DNA of 33,656 nt, taken from an uncultured Flavihumibacter sp. (lineage in GTDB: Bacteria; Bacteroidota; Bacteroidia; Chitinophagales; Chitinophagaceae). The first letter of the stretch is position 1. Each line of letters opens with the position of its first letter. Positions 8,141 to 15,854 of this stretch are shown here, piece after piece. The position numbers and the translations under genes are program-made. The notes under the pieces are model-generated. The model did no database searches. It was given only the letters and a program-made list of their open reading frames with translations, and was not told the origin of the DNA. The stretch covers positions 1 through 33,656 of the forward strand of contig CAMLRX010000045.1 of the NCBI GenBank assembly GCA_946482545.1, given 5' to 3'.

Positions 8141-8554
8141 TTTCTCACGCAAAGACGCAAGGGAACAAAGACGCAAGGGGCGGTTCAGGTGCTGCTGGTT
8201 AGGGAATGTATTTTCTCGCAACGGCGCGAAGGCGCAACGCGTTAGTTGGTTGGAAAAGCTCTATTGCTGCGTGTTATTATTACTCGTGTTGCTTCTTACT
8301 TCGTGGCCTCGTAATGCGGCCACACAACGCCTTGTAGGGATTCAGACCGCTTATTCCTTCAGTTTTGAATGTATCGTAGCAGAACTACAGAAATCTTTAA
8401 ATATTCTTTTGTAGGCGGCGGCTAAAATCAACAATAAGCTATTCCTCAAAAAACAGCCGGTGGCGTCGTTGTGCCGTTGCGAGAAATTCCCCACTGACCA
8501 GCAGCACAACAACCACCCTTTGCGTCCTTGCTTCCTGGCGTCGTTGCGTGAAAT
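8141..8554. repeat. Composite inverted repeat filling the mutS-like/rseP gap
   Basis: The left arm (8141-8240) and the right arm (8461-8554) are imperfect reverse complements. Each consists of a CACGCAAnGACGCAAGG-type module, a shared linker resembling GGTGCTGCTGGTnAG, and a TTTCTCGCAACGGCGC-type module. The modules resemble a widely dispersed GC-rich intergenic repeat of many bacterial genomes, whose spurious translation reads FSRKDAxxQR. The arms begin just after the mutS-like stop and end 7 nt before the rseP stop. The 220-bp centre has a small perfect hairpin, GTGGCC/GGCCAC, at 8303-8323. No credible gene is present. Confidence 0.75.
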
Positions 8555-8561
8555 GATTTAG

Positions 8562-9926
8562 CTAAAACAAATCCTTCACCACCCGGAAAATATCCAATCC
8601 CAGCGCATAAGCCATCAAGCCGAGCAGCAGGATCATGCCTACCATCTGCGCGTATTCCATGAACTTATCGCTCGGCTTACGACCGGTGATCATTTCGATG
8701 AGCGTGAACAACGCGTGTCCGCCATCCAGTGCGGGAATCGGTAAGATGTTCATCAGCGCCAGTACCAGGGAGAAGAAAGCGGTGAGTCCCCAGAAACTTT
8801 CCCAATCCCAGCGGGAGGAGAACATTTTACCAATACTGATCACACTACCCAATGATTCGGAAGTTTTCACTTTTTTGGAAAAGAGGAGTTTCAACTGGAG
8901 CCAGTAGGATTCCAGCGTTTCCACACTTTTACGGTATCCGGCGGGAAAACTTTGTAAGAAAGAGTATTCCAGGTTTTTCACCTCGAACATTTTATTGATA
9001 TCAGGTCTTACGTAGATGCCCAGTATACCGTCTTTTCCGATGGCGGCTGTTTTAGAAAGCGTATCATTCCCCCGTTGTATGCCGATGTCAATCGATTTTC
9101 CTTTACTCTGCTTCATCATCCGGAGGTAATCCTGGTAGTAAACGATGGGCGCGTTATTGATGGAAACGATCTTATCTCCTTTCTGCAGTCCGATTTTTGC
9201 GGCGGGGTTTTCAGTTCCCACGCTATCAATAGGCGTATTGGGTACACGGAGGTCAATAAAATCAATCGCTTTGTAGCTTACCAGTTTGCCCGCGAAATCA
9301 TCGGGAATCGAGATGTTCATTGGCTGACCATTTCTTTCAATATTGAAAGTTTTGGCATCTTTCAGAATCACCTCCAAAGGTATCTTGCGGAACTTATCAA
9401 TGTATTTTCCATCCACACCGGTGATCTTATCACCATCCCGCAAGCCAATGCTCTGCGCGAGTGAATCGGTAGCGATCCCATAAGTGAATTTATTGGTAGG
9501 AACATAAGATTCGCCCCAGTACCAGAGCATCATCGCATAAATAATGAATCCGAGGATCAGGTTCACCACTACACCGCCCACCATAATGATGAGGCGTTGC
9601 CAGGCCGGTTTGCTGCGGAACTCCCAGGGTTGAGGTGGTTGCTTCATCTGCTCTTTGTCCATGCTTTCGTCCACCATTCCGGAGATTTTCACGTAACCGC
9701 CGAAGGGCACCCATCCGAGGCCGTATTCAGTTTCGCCGACTTTCTTTTTAAAAAGGGAAAACCAGGGGTTGAAGAAGAGGTAGAACTTCTCCACGCGGCA
9801 TTTGAACCATTTTGCAGGGAGGAAGTGGCCCATTTCATGGAGAACCACGATAATGGAGAAAGAAAGTATGAATTGGCCGGCTTTCACGGCGGTTGCGGTC
9901 CAGTCTATCGCTAACAAAGTGCTCAT
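8562..9926 (-). CDS. rseP: RIP metalloprotease RseP (site-2 protease)
   Basis: The 454-residue intramembrane zinc protease cleaves membrane-anchored anti-sigma factors and remnant signal peptides. The first helix holds the zinc motif HEMGH (His30, Glu31, His34). The loop FGGYVKISGM follows. Two PDZ domains lie in the periplasmic part (around GLRDGDKITGVDG and GLQKGDKIVSINN). The third ligand motif NILPIPALDGGH has Asp401. The length and domain order match the family. It follows dxr by 63 nt on the same strand, an arrangement often seen in Bacteroidota, so they are probably co-transcribed. Confidence 0.96.
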   Translation of the reverse strand: MSTLLAIDWTATAVKAGQFILSFSIIVVLHEMGHFLPAKWFKCRVEKFYLFFNPWFSLFKKKVGETEYGLGWVPFGGYVKISGMVDESMDKEQMKQPPQPWEFRSKPAWQRLIIMVGGVVVNLILGFIIYAMMLWYWGESYVPTNKFTYGIATDSLAQSIGLRDGDKITGVDGKYIDKFRKIPLEVILKDAKTFNIERNGQPMNISIPDDFAGKLVSYKAIDFIDLRVPNTPIDSVGTENPAAKIGLQKGDKIVSINNAPIVYYQDYLRMMKQSKGKSIDIGIQRGNDTLSKTAAIGKDGILGIYVRPDINKMFEVKNLEYSFLQSFPAGYRKSVETLESYWLQLKLLFSKKVKTSESLGSVISIGKMFSSRWDWESFWGLTAFFSLVLALMNILPIPALDGGHALFTLIEMITGRKPSDKFMEYAQMVGMILLLGLMAYALGLDIFRVVKDLF

Positions 9927-9989
9927 GTTCTCAAATATCGCAATTAAGCGGAAGGGAGGAAATAATTTTTTATTAAGGTCCTGGCGTGT

Positions 9990-11159
9990 TTACAGGTGGA
10001 TGAGTGAAGCTGCGTATTGGCGGGCTTCGGCATCACTTTCATAATAATCTTCCAGGGTGGGGTTTTCGATGAACGGTATTTTGTCCATGGTTCTTTCGAT
10101 GAGATCGGTCATGTCGAGGAAACCGATCCTGTTGCGGAGGAAGGCGAAAACGGCCAGTTCGTTGGCGGCGTTCATCACGCAGGGCAGGTTACCGCCTTTG
10201 CGGAGCGCGTCCATGGAGAGGGCGAGGTTCCTGAATGTTTTCAGGTCTGGCTCTTCAAAAGTGAGGGTATTGGGTTTCCTGAAATCGTATCGCGGAAAAT
10301 CGTTGGGAATTCTTTGTGGGAAAGCCATGGCGTACTGGATGGGCAGTTTCATGTCGGGAAGCCCCATCTGCGCCTTGATGCTGCCGTCTTCGAACTGAAC
10401 CATGGAGTGGATGATACTTTGCGGGTGTACCACTACCTGTACCTGGTCGGGCAGGAGGTTGAACAGCCAGCGTGCCTCGATCATTTCCAGCCCTTTGTTC
10501 ATGAGGGTCGCGGAGTCGATGGATATTTTGGCCCCCATGCTCCAGTTGGGGTGTTGTAAGGCGTGGTCGCGCTTAACGTTCACCAGGAAATTAGGCTTTT
10601 TGCCGAGGAACGGTCCGCCGGATGCCGTGAGAATAATCTTTTCGATGCGGTTGCGGGTTTCGCCCACCAGGCACTGGAAAATAGCGGAGTGTTCAGAATC
10701 CACCGGGATAACAGGCACCCGTTTTTCTACGGCGCGCTGCATCACGATATCGCCCGCCACCACCAGTGTTTCCTTGTTGGCGAGGGCAATGGCTTTTCCG
10801 TTATCAATGGCTTGTAAGGTTGGCCGCAGGCCGGCAAATCCAACAATGGCCGCCAGCATCAGGTCGTAGCAATCCAGCGCGGCCACTTCTTCCAGCGCCT
10901 TTTCACCCGCGAATACCTTTACATCCGTGGCGTTGAGGGCGAGTTTTACCTTCTGGTATTTCGACTCATCCCCTATCACCACTATATTAGGCTGGAACTT
11001 TAAAGCCTGTTCCACCAGTAATTCATCGTTGTTCTGTGCCGTGAGCACTTCGGCTGAAAAAAGATCGGGATTGGAAGCGATCACTTCCAGGGCCTGCGTT
11101 CCAATGGAACCGGTTGATCCGAATATGGCAATCCTTTTCCTGTTATTTTCTCCATTCAT
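9990..11159 (-). CDS. dxr: 1-deoxy-D-xylulose-5-phosphate reductoisomerase
   Basis: The 389-residue protein catalyses the NADPH-dependent conversion of DXP to 2-C-methyl-D-erythritol 4-phosphate, the committed step of the MEP isoprenoid pathway. Visible are the N-terminal nucleotide motif FGSTGSIGTQALEV, ALANKETLVVAGD, the metal/substrate motif PVDSEHSAIFQ, the catalytic loop LTASGGPF and the GAKISIDSATLMNKGLEMIEA signature. It starts 80 nt after argH ends and has its own promoter-like sequence, so it need not depend on the arg operon. No terminator is visible between argH and dxr. Confidence 0.97.
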   Translation of the reverse strand: MNGENNRKRIAIFGSTGSIGTQALEVIASNPDLFSAEVLTAQNNDELLVEQALKFQPNIVVIGDESKYQKVKLALNATDVKVFAGEKALEEVAALDCYDLMLAAIVGFAGLRPTLQAIDNGKAIALANKETLVVAGDIVMQRAVEKRVPVIPVDSEHSAIFQCLVGETRNRIEKIILTASGGPFLGKKPNFLVNVKRDHALQHPNWSMGAKISIDSATLMNKGLEMIEARWLFNLLPDQVQVVVHPQSIIHSMVQFEDGSIKAQMGLPDMKLPIQYAMAFPQRIPNDFPRYDFRKPNTLTFEEPDLKTFRNLALSMDALRKGGNLPCVMNAANELAVFAFLRNRIGFLDMTDLIERTMDKIPFIENPTLEDYYESDAEARQYAASLIHL

Positions 11160-11175
11160 GTTTTTCGTTCTGCGA

Positions 11176-11205
11176 CAAACCTAGTTGATAATTCTGAATT
11201 TCAAA
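11176..11205 (-). promoter_or_regulatory. dxr promoter (TTTG-18-TAGGTTTG)
   Basis: On the minus strand a -33 TTTG (complement of 11202-11205) is followed after 18 bp by TAGGTTTG (11176-11183), a perfect TAnnTTTG box. The expected start point leaves a leader of about 12 nt before the dxr ATG. The -33 box lies inside one unit of the 7-bp repeat tract. Confidence 0.55.
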
Positions 11206-11226
11206 TGTTGAATGTTGGATTTGAAG
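11192..11226. repeat. Heptanucleotide repeat, dxr-argH junction
   Basis: Five degenerate 7-bp units are present: TTCTGAA, TTTCAAA, TGTTGAA, TGTTGGA, TTTGAAG. They belong to the same family as the other TTGAATN/ATTCAAN tracts at arg gene boundaries. Confidence 0.6.
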
Positions 11227-11239
11227 GGATGCGCAAGGA

Positions 11240-12580
11240 TCAAACTGCTTTTCCGGCAAGCTGATTTAATGCAGCGTTTACTTTTTCAAACCCGAATTTC
11301 TCCAGTTCATTCAACATCATACGCCGGATCTCTTCATTACAAAGATTTCCGATAGAACCTTCGTGGGTATGTTCCACACCGGTGGCGTAAGTGTAGCTTC
11401 CCTGCTCAATATCCAGGCCAATTTTTTTATAGGCATCGCGGAACGGCATACCGTTCAGCACGGCTTTGTTCACTTCCTCCACACTGAAGAGGTATTTGTA
11501 TTTCGGATCTTCCAGTATAGCTTTCTTCACCTCGATATTGGAGAGCATCAGGTGCACCATGTCCAGGCAATCTTCCAAGGTATCAAAGGCGGGGAACAAG
11601 TGTTCCTTCAACAATTGCAGATCGCGGTGGTAACCGGAGGGAAGATTGGTGGTCATCAGCATGATCTCGTTGGGCAACGCTTTGATGCGGTTGCAATGCG
11701 AACGCACCAATTCGAAAACATCGGGGTTCTTTTTATGGGGCATGATACTGGAACCGGTGGTAAGTTCAGTTGGGAAACTCACGAAACCGAAGTTCTGGTT
11801 CAGGAACAGGCACTGGTCCATCGAGAGTTTCGCCAGTGTATCCGCCAGGTTGCACAAGGCCTGCGCGGTAATTCTTTCCGCCTTTCCCCTCCCCATTTGT
11901 GCATACACCACATTGTAATTCAGATCGGAGAACCCGAGCAGTTGCGTGGTCCTTTTCCTGTTGATGGGAAAAGAAGAGCCGTACCCGGCCGCGGAGCCCA
12001 AAGGGTTTTTGTTTGCTACTTCATAGGCGGCGCGCAATGTAATGATGTCGTCCACCATACTTTCAGCGTATGCGCCGAACCATAGTCCGAAGGAAGAGGG
12101 CATGGCCAGTTGCAGGTGCGTATATCCGGGCAGCAGCTCATTTTTGAAGTTTTCGCTTTGCGAAAGCAGCAAATCAAAAAGTGCCTGTGCTTTTTTCACC
12201 AGATTTTCCAGCCGGAAGCGGAGGTATAATTTCACATCCACCAGCACCTGGTCGTTGCGGCTTCGTGCACTATGGATTTTCTTTCCAACATCGCCTAAGC
12301 GCTCGGTGAGCAGGAGTTCCACCTGTGAATGTACATCTTCCACATCTGCTCCGATCGAGAATTTACCGGATTCGATTTCATTGTAAATACCCCGAAGTTC
12401 GTTCACCAGCAATACCTTTTCTTCTTCCGTAAGCAATCCCACTTCCTGCAACATGGTTACGTGCGCCATGGAGCCCAGCACATCAAACGGAGCGAGGAGT
12501 TCATCGAATTCGCGGTCCCTGCCTACAGTGAATTTCTCGACAGAAGCAAGCGCGGTTGTATTTTTTTGCCAGAGTTTCAT
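11240..12580 (-). CDS. argH: Argininosuccinate lyase
   Basis: Last step of arginine synthesis: argininosuccinate to arginine plus fumarate. The protein has 446 residues from the ATG at 12580 (MKLWQKN). Fumarase/lyase-superfamily motifs are present: HSARSRNDQV, the general-acid region GYTHLQLAMP (His155), and the mobile loop GSSIMPHKKNPD (about 276-287) with the catalytic serine. The frame remains open to a TTG at 12634, but those 18 extra codons are a translation of the 7-bp repeat (HHSTSNIQNF) and are not credible coding sequence. It is the last gene of the arg cluster, separated from argE by a repeat-rich 274-nt gap. Confidence 0.96.
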   Translation of the reverse strand: MKLWQKNTTALASVEKFTVGRDREFDELLAPFDVLGSMAHVTMLQEVGLLTEEEKVLLVNELRGIYNEIESGKFSIGADVEDVHSQVELLLTERLGDVGKKIHSARSRNDQVLVDVKLYLRFRLENLVKKAQALFDLLLSQSENFKNELLPGYTHLQLAMPSSFGLWFGAYAESMVDDIITLRAAYEVANKNPLGSAAGYGSSFPINRKRTTQLLGFSDLNYNVVYAQMGRGKAERITAQALCNLADTLAKLSMDQCLFLNQNFGFVSFPTELTTGSSIMPHKKNPDVFELVRSHCNRIKALPNEIMLMTTNLPSGYHRDLQLLKEHLFPAFDTLEDCLDMVHLMLSNIEVKKAILEDPKYKYLFSVEEVNKAVLNGMPFRDAYKKIGLDIEQGSYTYATGVEHTHEGSIGNLCNEEIRRMMLNELEKFGFEKVNAALNQLAGKAV

Positions 12581-12586
12581 TAGAAA

Positions 12587-12614
12587 ATTTTGGATGTTGG
12601 ATGTTGAATGATGG
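12587..12614. repeat. Heptanucleotide repeat upstream of argH
   Basis: Four 7-bp units are present: ATTTTGG, ATGTTGG, ATGTTGA, ATGATGG. The tract begins 6 nt before the argH ATG and would sit in the argH ribosome-loading region of the transcript. Confidence 0.65.
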
Positions 12615-12661
12615 ATTAATTCTTCCCTGTTCAAAATCCTGATTTATGTTTTAGCCTTCGC

Positions 12662-12707
12662 GCCTCGTTGGAGGCCTCACCCTAACCCCTTTCCCCAGGG
12701 AGAGGGG
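12662..12707. repeat. Two adjacent hairpins in the argE-argH gap
   Basis: GCCTC-GTTG-GAGGC (12662-12675) is a perfect small hairpin. It is followed by CCCCTTTCCC-CA-GGGAGAGGGG (12686-12707), a GC-rich stem with one mismatch. The text CCTCACCCTAACCCC around it resembles a dispersed repeat found in many bacterial genomes. The rest of the 12581-12854 gap holds further heptad fragments and no gene. Confidence 0.5.
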
Positions 12708-12825
12708 CGGTTCCCCAATGTTGAAGTTGAACTGATTTTTCAAAATTCAACATTCCAAGGCGAGGGGTAACGCCCTTCCTCTGCTCTTAGAAACGTACAC
12801 CTCATCTTGAACCTGAACTCCTTCC

Positions 12826-12853
12826 ATTCAAAATTCAAAATTCATCATTCAAA
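12826..12853. repeat. Heptanucleotide repeat after argE
   Basis: The units ATTCAAA, ATTCAAA, ATTCATC, ATTCAAA run up to the argE stop codon (12855-12857). A shorter related fragment lies at 12739-12756. Orientation is opposite to the tract upstream of argH. Confidence 0.65.
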
Positions 12854-12854
12854 A

Positions 12855-13940
12855 TTACTTCACCGTTTCTTCGAGCATCGCAATATACTCCTTAATACCG
12901 GTTTCAATTTCCGACACAAAAACAAACTCATCAGCGGTATGGCTCCTTGCGCTATCACCGGGACCACATTTTAATGCGGGAAAAGGCATCAACGCCTTAT
13001 CAGAGCAGGTGGGCGAACCATAAACGGTTTTCCCCATTACAATGCCAGCCTTCACCAATGGGTGATCCAACTCAATCCGGGTGGAACGCATCCGCATGGA
13101 ACGTGGCGTTACTTCGGATTTTACGTTATTTTTTACAATTTCCAGCACCTCTTCATGCGAATAGGCATCGGTAACACGGATATCGACGGTGAACTTGCAG
13201 AGTGCCGGCACCACATTATGCGCCTTGTTCTCGGTTTCAATAACGGTAACGCTCATTTTAACCGGGCCCAGGGTGGGCGATTCCTTCGGGAACCGGTAAC
13301 TGCTGAACCATTCTATATCTTTCAACGCTTTGTAAATAGCGTTATCGCCTTCTTCTCTGGCTGCATGTCCTGCTTTCCCGTGTGCCACGGCATCCAGCAC
13401 GAGTAATCCTTTTTCAGCCACGGCCAGGTTCATGAGCGTGGGTTCTCCTACGATTGCAAAACTAATGGGTGGAAGCTGCGGGATCACCGCTTCAATACCG
13501 TTTACGCCAGAAACCTCTTCCTCAGCCGAAGCCGCGAAAATGATGTTGTGCGAAAGTCCTTTTCTGTCGTAGAAAAACAGGAATACCGCCAGCAAAGAAA
13601 CCAGGCATCCACCCGCATCATTGCTGCCCAGTCCGAACAGCTTTCCATCTTCCACTGTGGGCAGAAATGGATCGCGGGTATATTTAGGGTTAGGCTTCAC
13701 CGTATCGTGGTGAGAGTTCAGCAATATGGTCGGCTTTCCCGGATCAAAATATTTGTTCAACGCCCATACATTGTTGCCGCTGCGGCTATGGTGCACGCCC
13801 CTTTCCCCGAGGAACCGGCATAAGATACCAGCGGTCTGGTCTTCTTCCCTGGAAAATGAGGGTGTGGCGATCAGCTCTTTTAATAAGCTGATGGCTGATG
13901 TAGTGAGCGATTCAATATTGGTGAAGTTGTCGGATGCCAT
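12855..13940 (-). CDS. argE: M20-family deacylase, N-acylornithine/N-acylcitrulline deacetylase (ArgE)
   Basis: This 361-residue di-zinc amidohydrolase removes the acyl group in arginine synthesis. M20 motifs are in order: LNSHHDTV (His77, Asp79), GSNDAGGCL (bridging Asp108), SAEEEVSG (general base and ligand glutamates about 140-142), the dimerisation domain in the middle, and CGPGDSARSHTADEFV near the end. Because the cluster encodes an N-acylornithine carbamoyltransferase, the expected substrate is N-acylcitrulline rather than N-acylornithine (inference from pathway order). It starts 9 nt after argB, so the two are translationally close. Confidence 0.92.
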   Translation of the reverse strand: MASDNFTNIESLTTSAISLLKELIATPSFSREEDQTAGILCRFLGERGVHHSRSGNNVWALNKYFDPGKPTILLNSHHDTVKPNPKYTRDPFLPTVEDGKLFGLGSNDAGGCLVSLLAVFLFFYDRKGLSHNIIFAASAEEEVSGVNGIEAVIPQLPPISFAIVGEPTLMNLAVAEKGLLVLDAVAHGKAGHAAREEGDNAIYKALKDIEWFSSYRFPKESPTLGPVKMSVTVIETENKAHNVVPALCKFTVDIRVTDAYSHEEVLEIVKNNVKSEVTPRSMRMRSTRIELDHPLVKAGIVMGKTVYGSPTCSDKALMPFPALKCGPGDSARSHTADEFVFVSEIETGIKEYIAMLEETVK

Positions 13941-13949
13941 AGGATAATT

Positions 13950-14738
13950 TTATCGGATCAATGTACCGGAGGTCTCATTCCCCGTGTTCGCTTTTAAATC
14001 ATCCGCATGACCAATCAGCACTTCTTTCACACCAGAATGTATGGCCGCGAAAGCATTGTCTATTTTGGGAAGAATACCGGCGAAAAGTCTGTTTTCTGCT
14101 TTCAGCCTGGCATAGATATCCTGGTTAATGAGCGGAACAACCGAGTTTTCATCTTCCACATTTTCCAATACGCCTTTCTTCTCGAAACAGTATATCAGCC
14201 GGACATCATAAAATGCCGAGAGCCCTGTTGCAAGAACGGAAGCGATGGTATCCGCATTGGTGTTCAGGATATGCCCCTGTCCGTCATGTGTGAGCGGGGC
14301 CACTACTGGTATCCACCCTTGTTCCAACATGGCTTTTGCGGGAGCGGCGTTTATTTTTTCTGCCGGGATATCGCCTACCCAGCCGAAATCCGTTTCTTTC
14401 ACCGGGCGTTTCACCGCCGGGATGAGGTTGGCGTCGGCACCGGTTAACCCGATCGCGTTGCAGCCCAGTGCCTGCAGGCTGGCCACCATCTTTTTGTTCA
14501 CCAGTCCGCCATATACCATGGTCACGAGGTCGATGGTCGCATCATCCGTGATCCTTCTCCCATTGGTGTATTTTGATTCAATGCCCAGTTGATCCCCCAG
14601 ACGTGTGGCGATTTTACCGCCACCATGCACGAGGATCCTGGGCGCATGGATCCCGGCGAACTGCGTTAAAAAACGGTTCAGGTTTGCCTCATCGTCAATG
14701 ACATTTCCGCCGATCTTTATTACAAACAATTGTTCCAT
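13950..14738 (-). CDS. argB: N-acetylglutamate kinase (N-acylglutamate kinase)
   Basis: The 262-residue amino-acid kinase phosphorylates the gamma-carboxyl of N-acylglutamate. It shows the N-terminal KIGGN (Lys8), the glycine loop LVHGGGKIATRLG, NGRRITDDATIDLVTMVYGGLVNKKMV, the nucleotide-side ALGCNAIGLTGADANLI and the late NTNADTIASVLA. Length is near the short end of the family. It lies 45 nt downstream of the carbamoyltransferase and 9 nt upstream of argE. No feedback-inhibition N-terminal helix typical of arginine-sensitive kinases is evident, which is inference from length only. Confidence 0.95.
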   Translation of the reverse strand: MEQLFVIKIGGNVIDDEANLNRFLTQFAGIHAPRILVHGGGKIATRLGDQLGIESKYTNGRRITDDATIDLVTMVYGGLVNKKMVASLQALGCNAIGLTGADANLIPAVKRPVKETDFGWVGDIPAEKINAAPAKAMLEQGWIPVVAPLTHDGQGHILNTNADTIASVLATGLSAFYDVRLIYCFEKKGVLENVEDENSVVPLINQDIYARLKAENRLFAGILPKIDNAFAAIHSGVKEVLIGHADDLKANTGNETSGTLIR

Positions 14739-14783
14739 CTTATCGCTTTGGCTTCCATTGATTATTTATCCATGGAAGTTCGA

Positions 14784-15749
14784 TTAGTGATTACTTAACA
14801 ATTCGCTGATCACCGCCTGTGCGGCCCATACCCTGTTGCCTGCCTGACGCGTCACCAGACTGTTCTGGCTATCCAGCACTTCATCGCTCAACTCCACATT
14901 TCTTCTTACCGGGAGGCAGTGCATCACCTTTGCGTTGTTGGTGGCGCGCAGCGATTCCTCTGTGAGCATCCAGGCAGGATCGTTTTCATATATCTTACCA
15001 TAGTCACGGAAAGTACTCCAGTTCTTCACATATACATAGTCTGCTCCTTCCAGGGCTTCGGCCTGGTTGTGCGTAATGGTTGCGCCATCGGTATATGCCT
15101 TGGCCAGGTGGTAATCTTCGGGGTGTGTGATCACAAAATCCGCTTCTCCCCAGGCATTGATCCATTGGGAGAAAGAGTTGGCCACGCACTGCGGCAAAGC
15201 CTTTACGTGCGGCGCCCAGGTGAGCACCACTTTGGGACGTTTGGCCATGACACCCGTCTGCAACCTGTGTTCAGTGATGGTAATCACATCGGTTAAACTT
15301 TGCAATGGGTGCAGTGTCGCACTTTCCAGGCTTATGACCGGCACACCGGCATATTGCATGAACTGCTTGATGTACATTTCACTGTAATCATCGTCCCTGT
15401 TTTTCAGGGAAGGAAAAGTTCTGATGCAGAGTATATCGAAATACTGTCCAAGAATTGGCGCAGCATCCTTCACATGTTCTACGGTATTTCCACTCATGAT
15501 GGCGCCTTCTTCAAATTCGAGTGCCCATCCTTCTTTATCCACGTTGAACACGATAGGGTCCATACCCAGGTTGGCGGCGGCCACCTGCGTGCTGAGGCGG
15601 GTGCGCAAACTGGGGTTCAGGAACAACAACCCGATACGTTTCCCCGCACCTAAACTGCGGTCCTTAAAAGGATCAGCCTTGTAGGCAAGCGCTTTTCGCA
15701 CGAGCGTATTGATGTCCCCCGCATCCTGAACGGAAATAAAATTATTCAT
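14784..15749 (-). CDS. argF': N-acylornithine carbamoyltransferase (acetyl/succinylornithine type, ArgF')
   Basis: The 321-residue protein belongs to the N-acetyl/N-succinylornithine transcarbamylase group rather than ordinary ArgF. The carbamoyl-phosphate loop is NPSLRTRLS (Ser47-Arg51), the middle motif is HPLQSLTD where ornithine enzymes have HPCQ, and the end motif is HCLPVRRNVELSDEVLDS. The segment GAIMSGNTVEHVKDA places Val at residue 90, the position that by published mutational work is Glu in the acetyl-specific Xanthomonas enzyme and Pro in the succinyl-specific Bacteroides enzyme. This suggests, but does not prove, succinylornithine as substrate. It lies between argD and argB in the operon. 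Confidence 0.93.
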   Translation of the reverse strand: MNNFISVQDAGDINTLVRKALAYKADPFKDRSLGAGKRIGLLFLNPSLRTRLSTQVAAANLGMDPIVFNVDKEGWALEFEEGAIMSGNTVEHVKDAAPILGQYFDILCIRTFPSLKNRDDDYSEMYIKQFMQYAGVPVISLESATLHPLQSLTDVITITEHRLQTGVMAKRPKVVLTWAPHVKALPQCVANSFSQWINAWGEADFVITHPEDYHLAKAYTDGATITHNQAEALEGADYVYVKNWSTFRDYGKIYENDPAWMLTEESLRATNNAKVMHCLPVRRNVELSDEVLDSQNSLVTRQAGNRVWAAQAVISELLSNH

Positions 15750-15854
15750 GGTGTTTGCTATGGTTTACCTGCTTCACCTCCATGACTAAGGTGAAATGCT
15801 GTTTAAAAAACTTTATCGTATGCCTGTTCTATAACTTCAAAACAACGTTCCTGC

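Noticed and set aside
8136..8414. 92-codon plus-strand frame in the mutS-like/rseP gap
   Set aside because: Its N-terminal part (FSRKDAREQRRKG, FSRNGAKAQR) is the usual spurious translation of the dispersed GC-rich repeat, and the rest matches no family.
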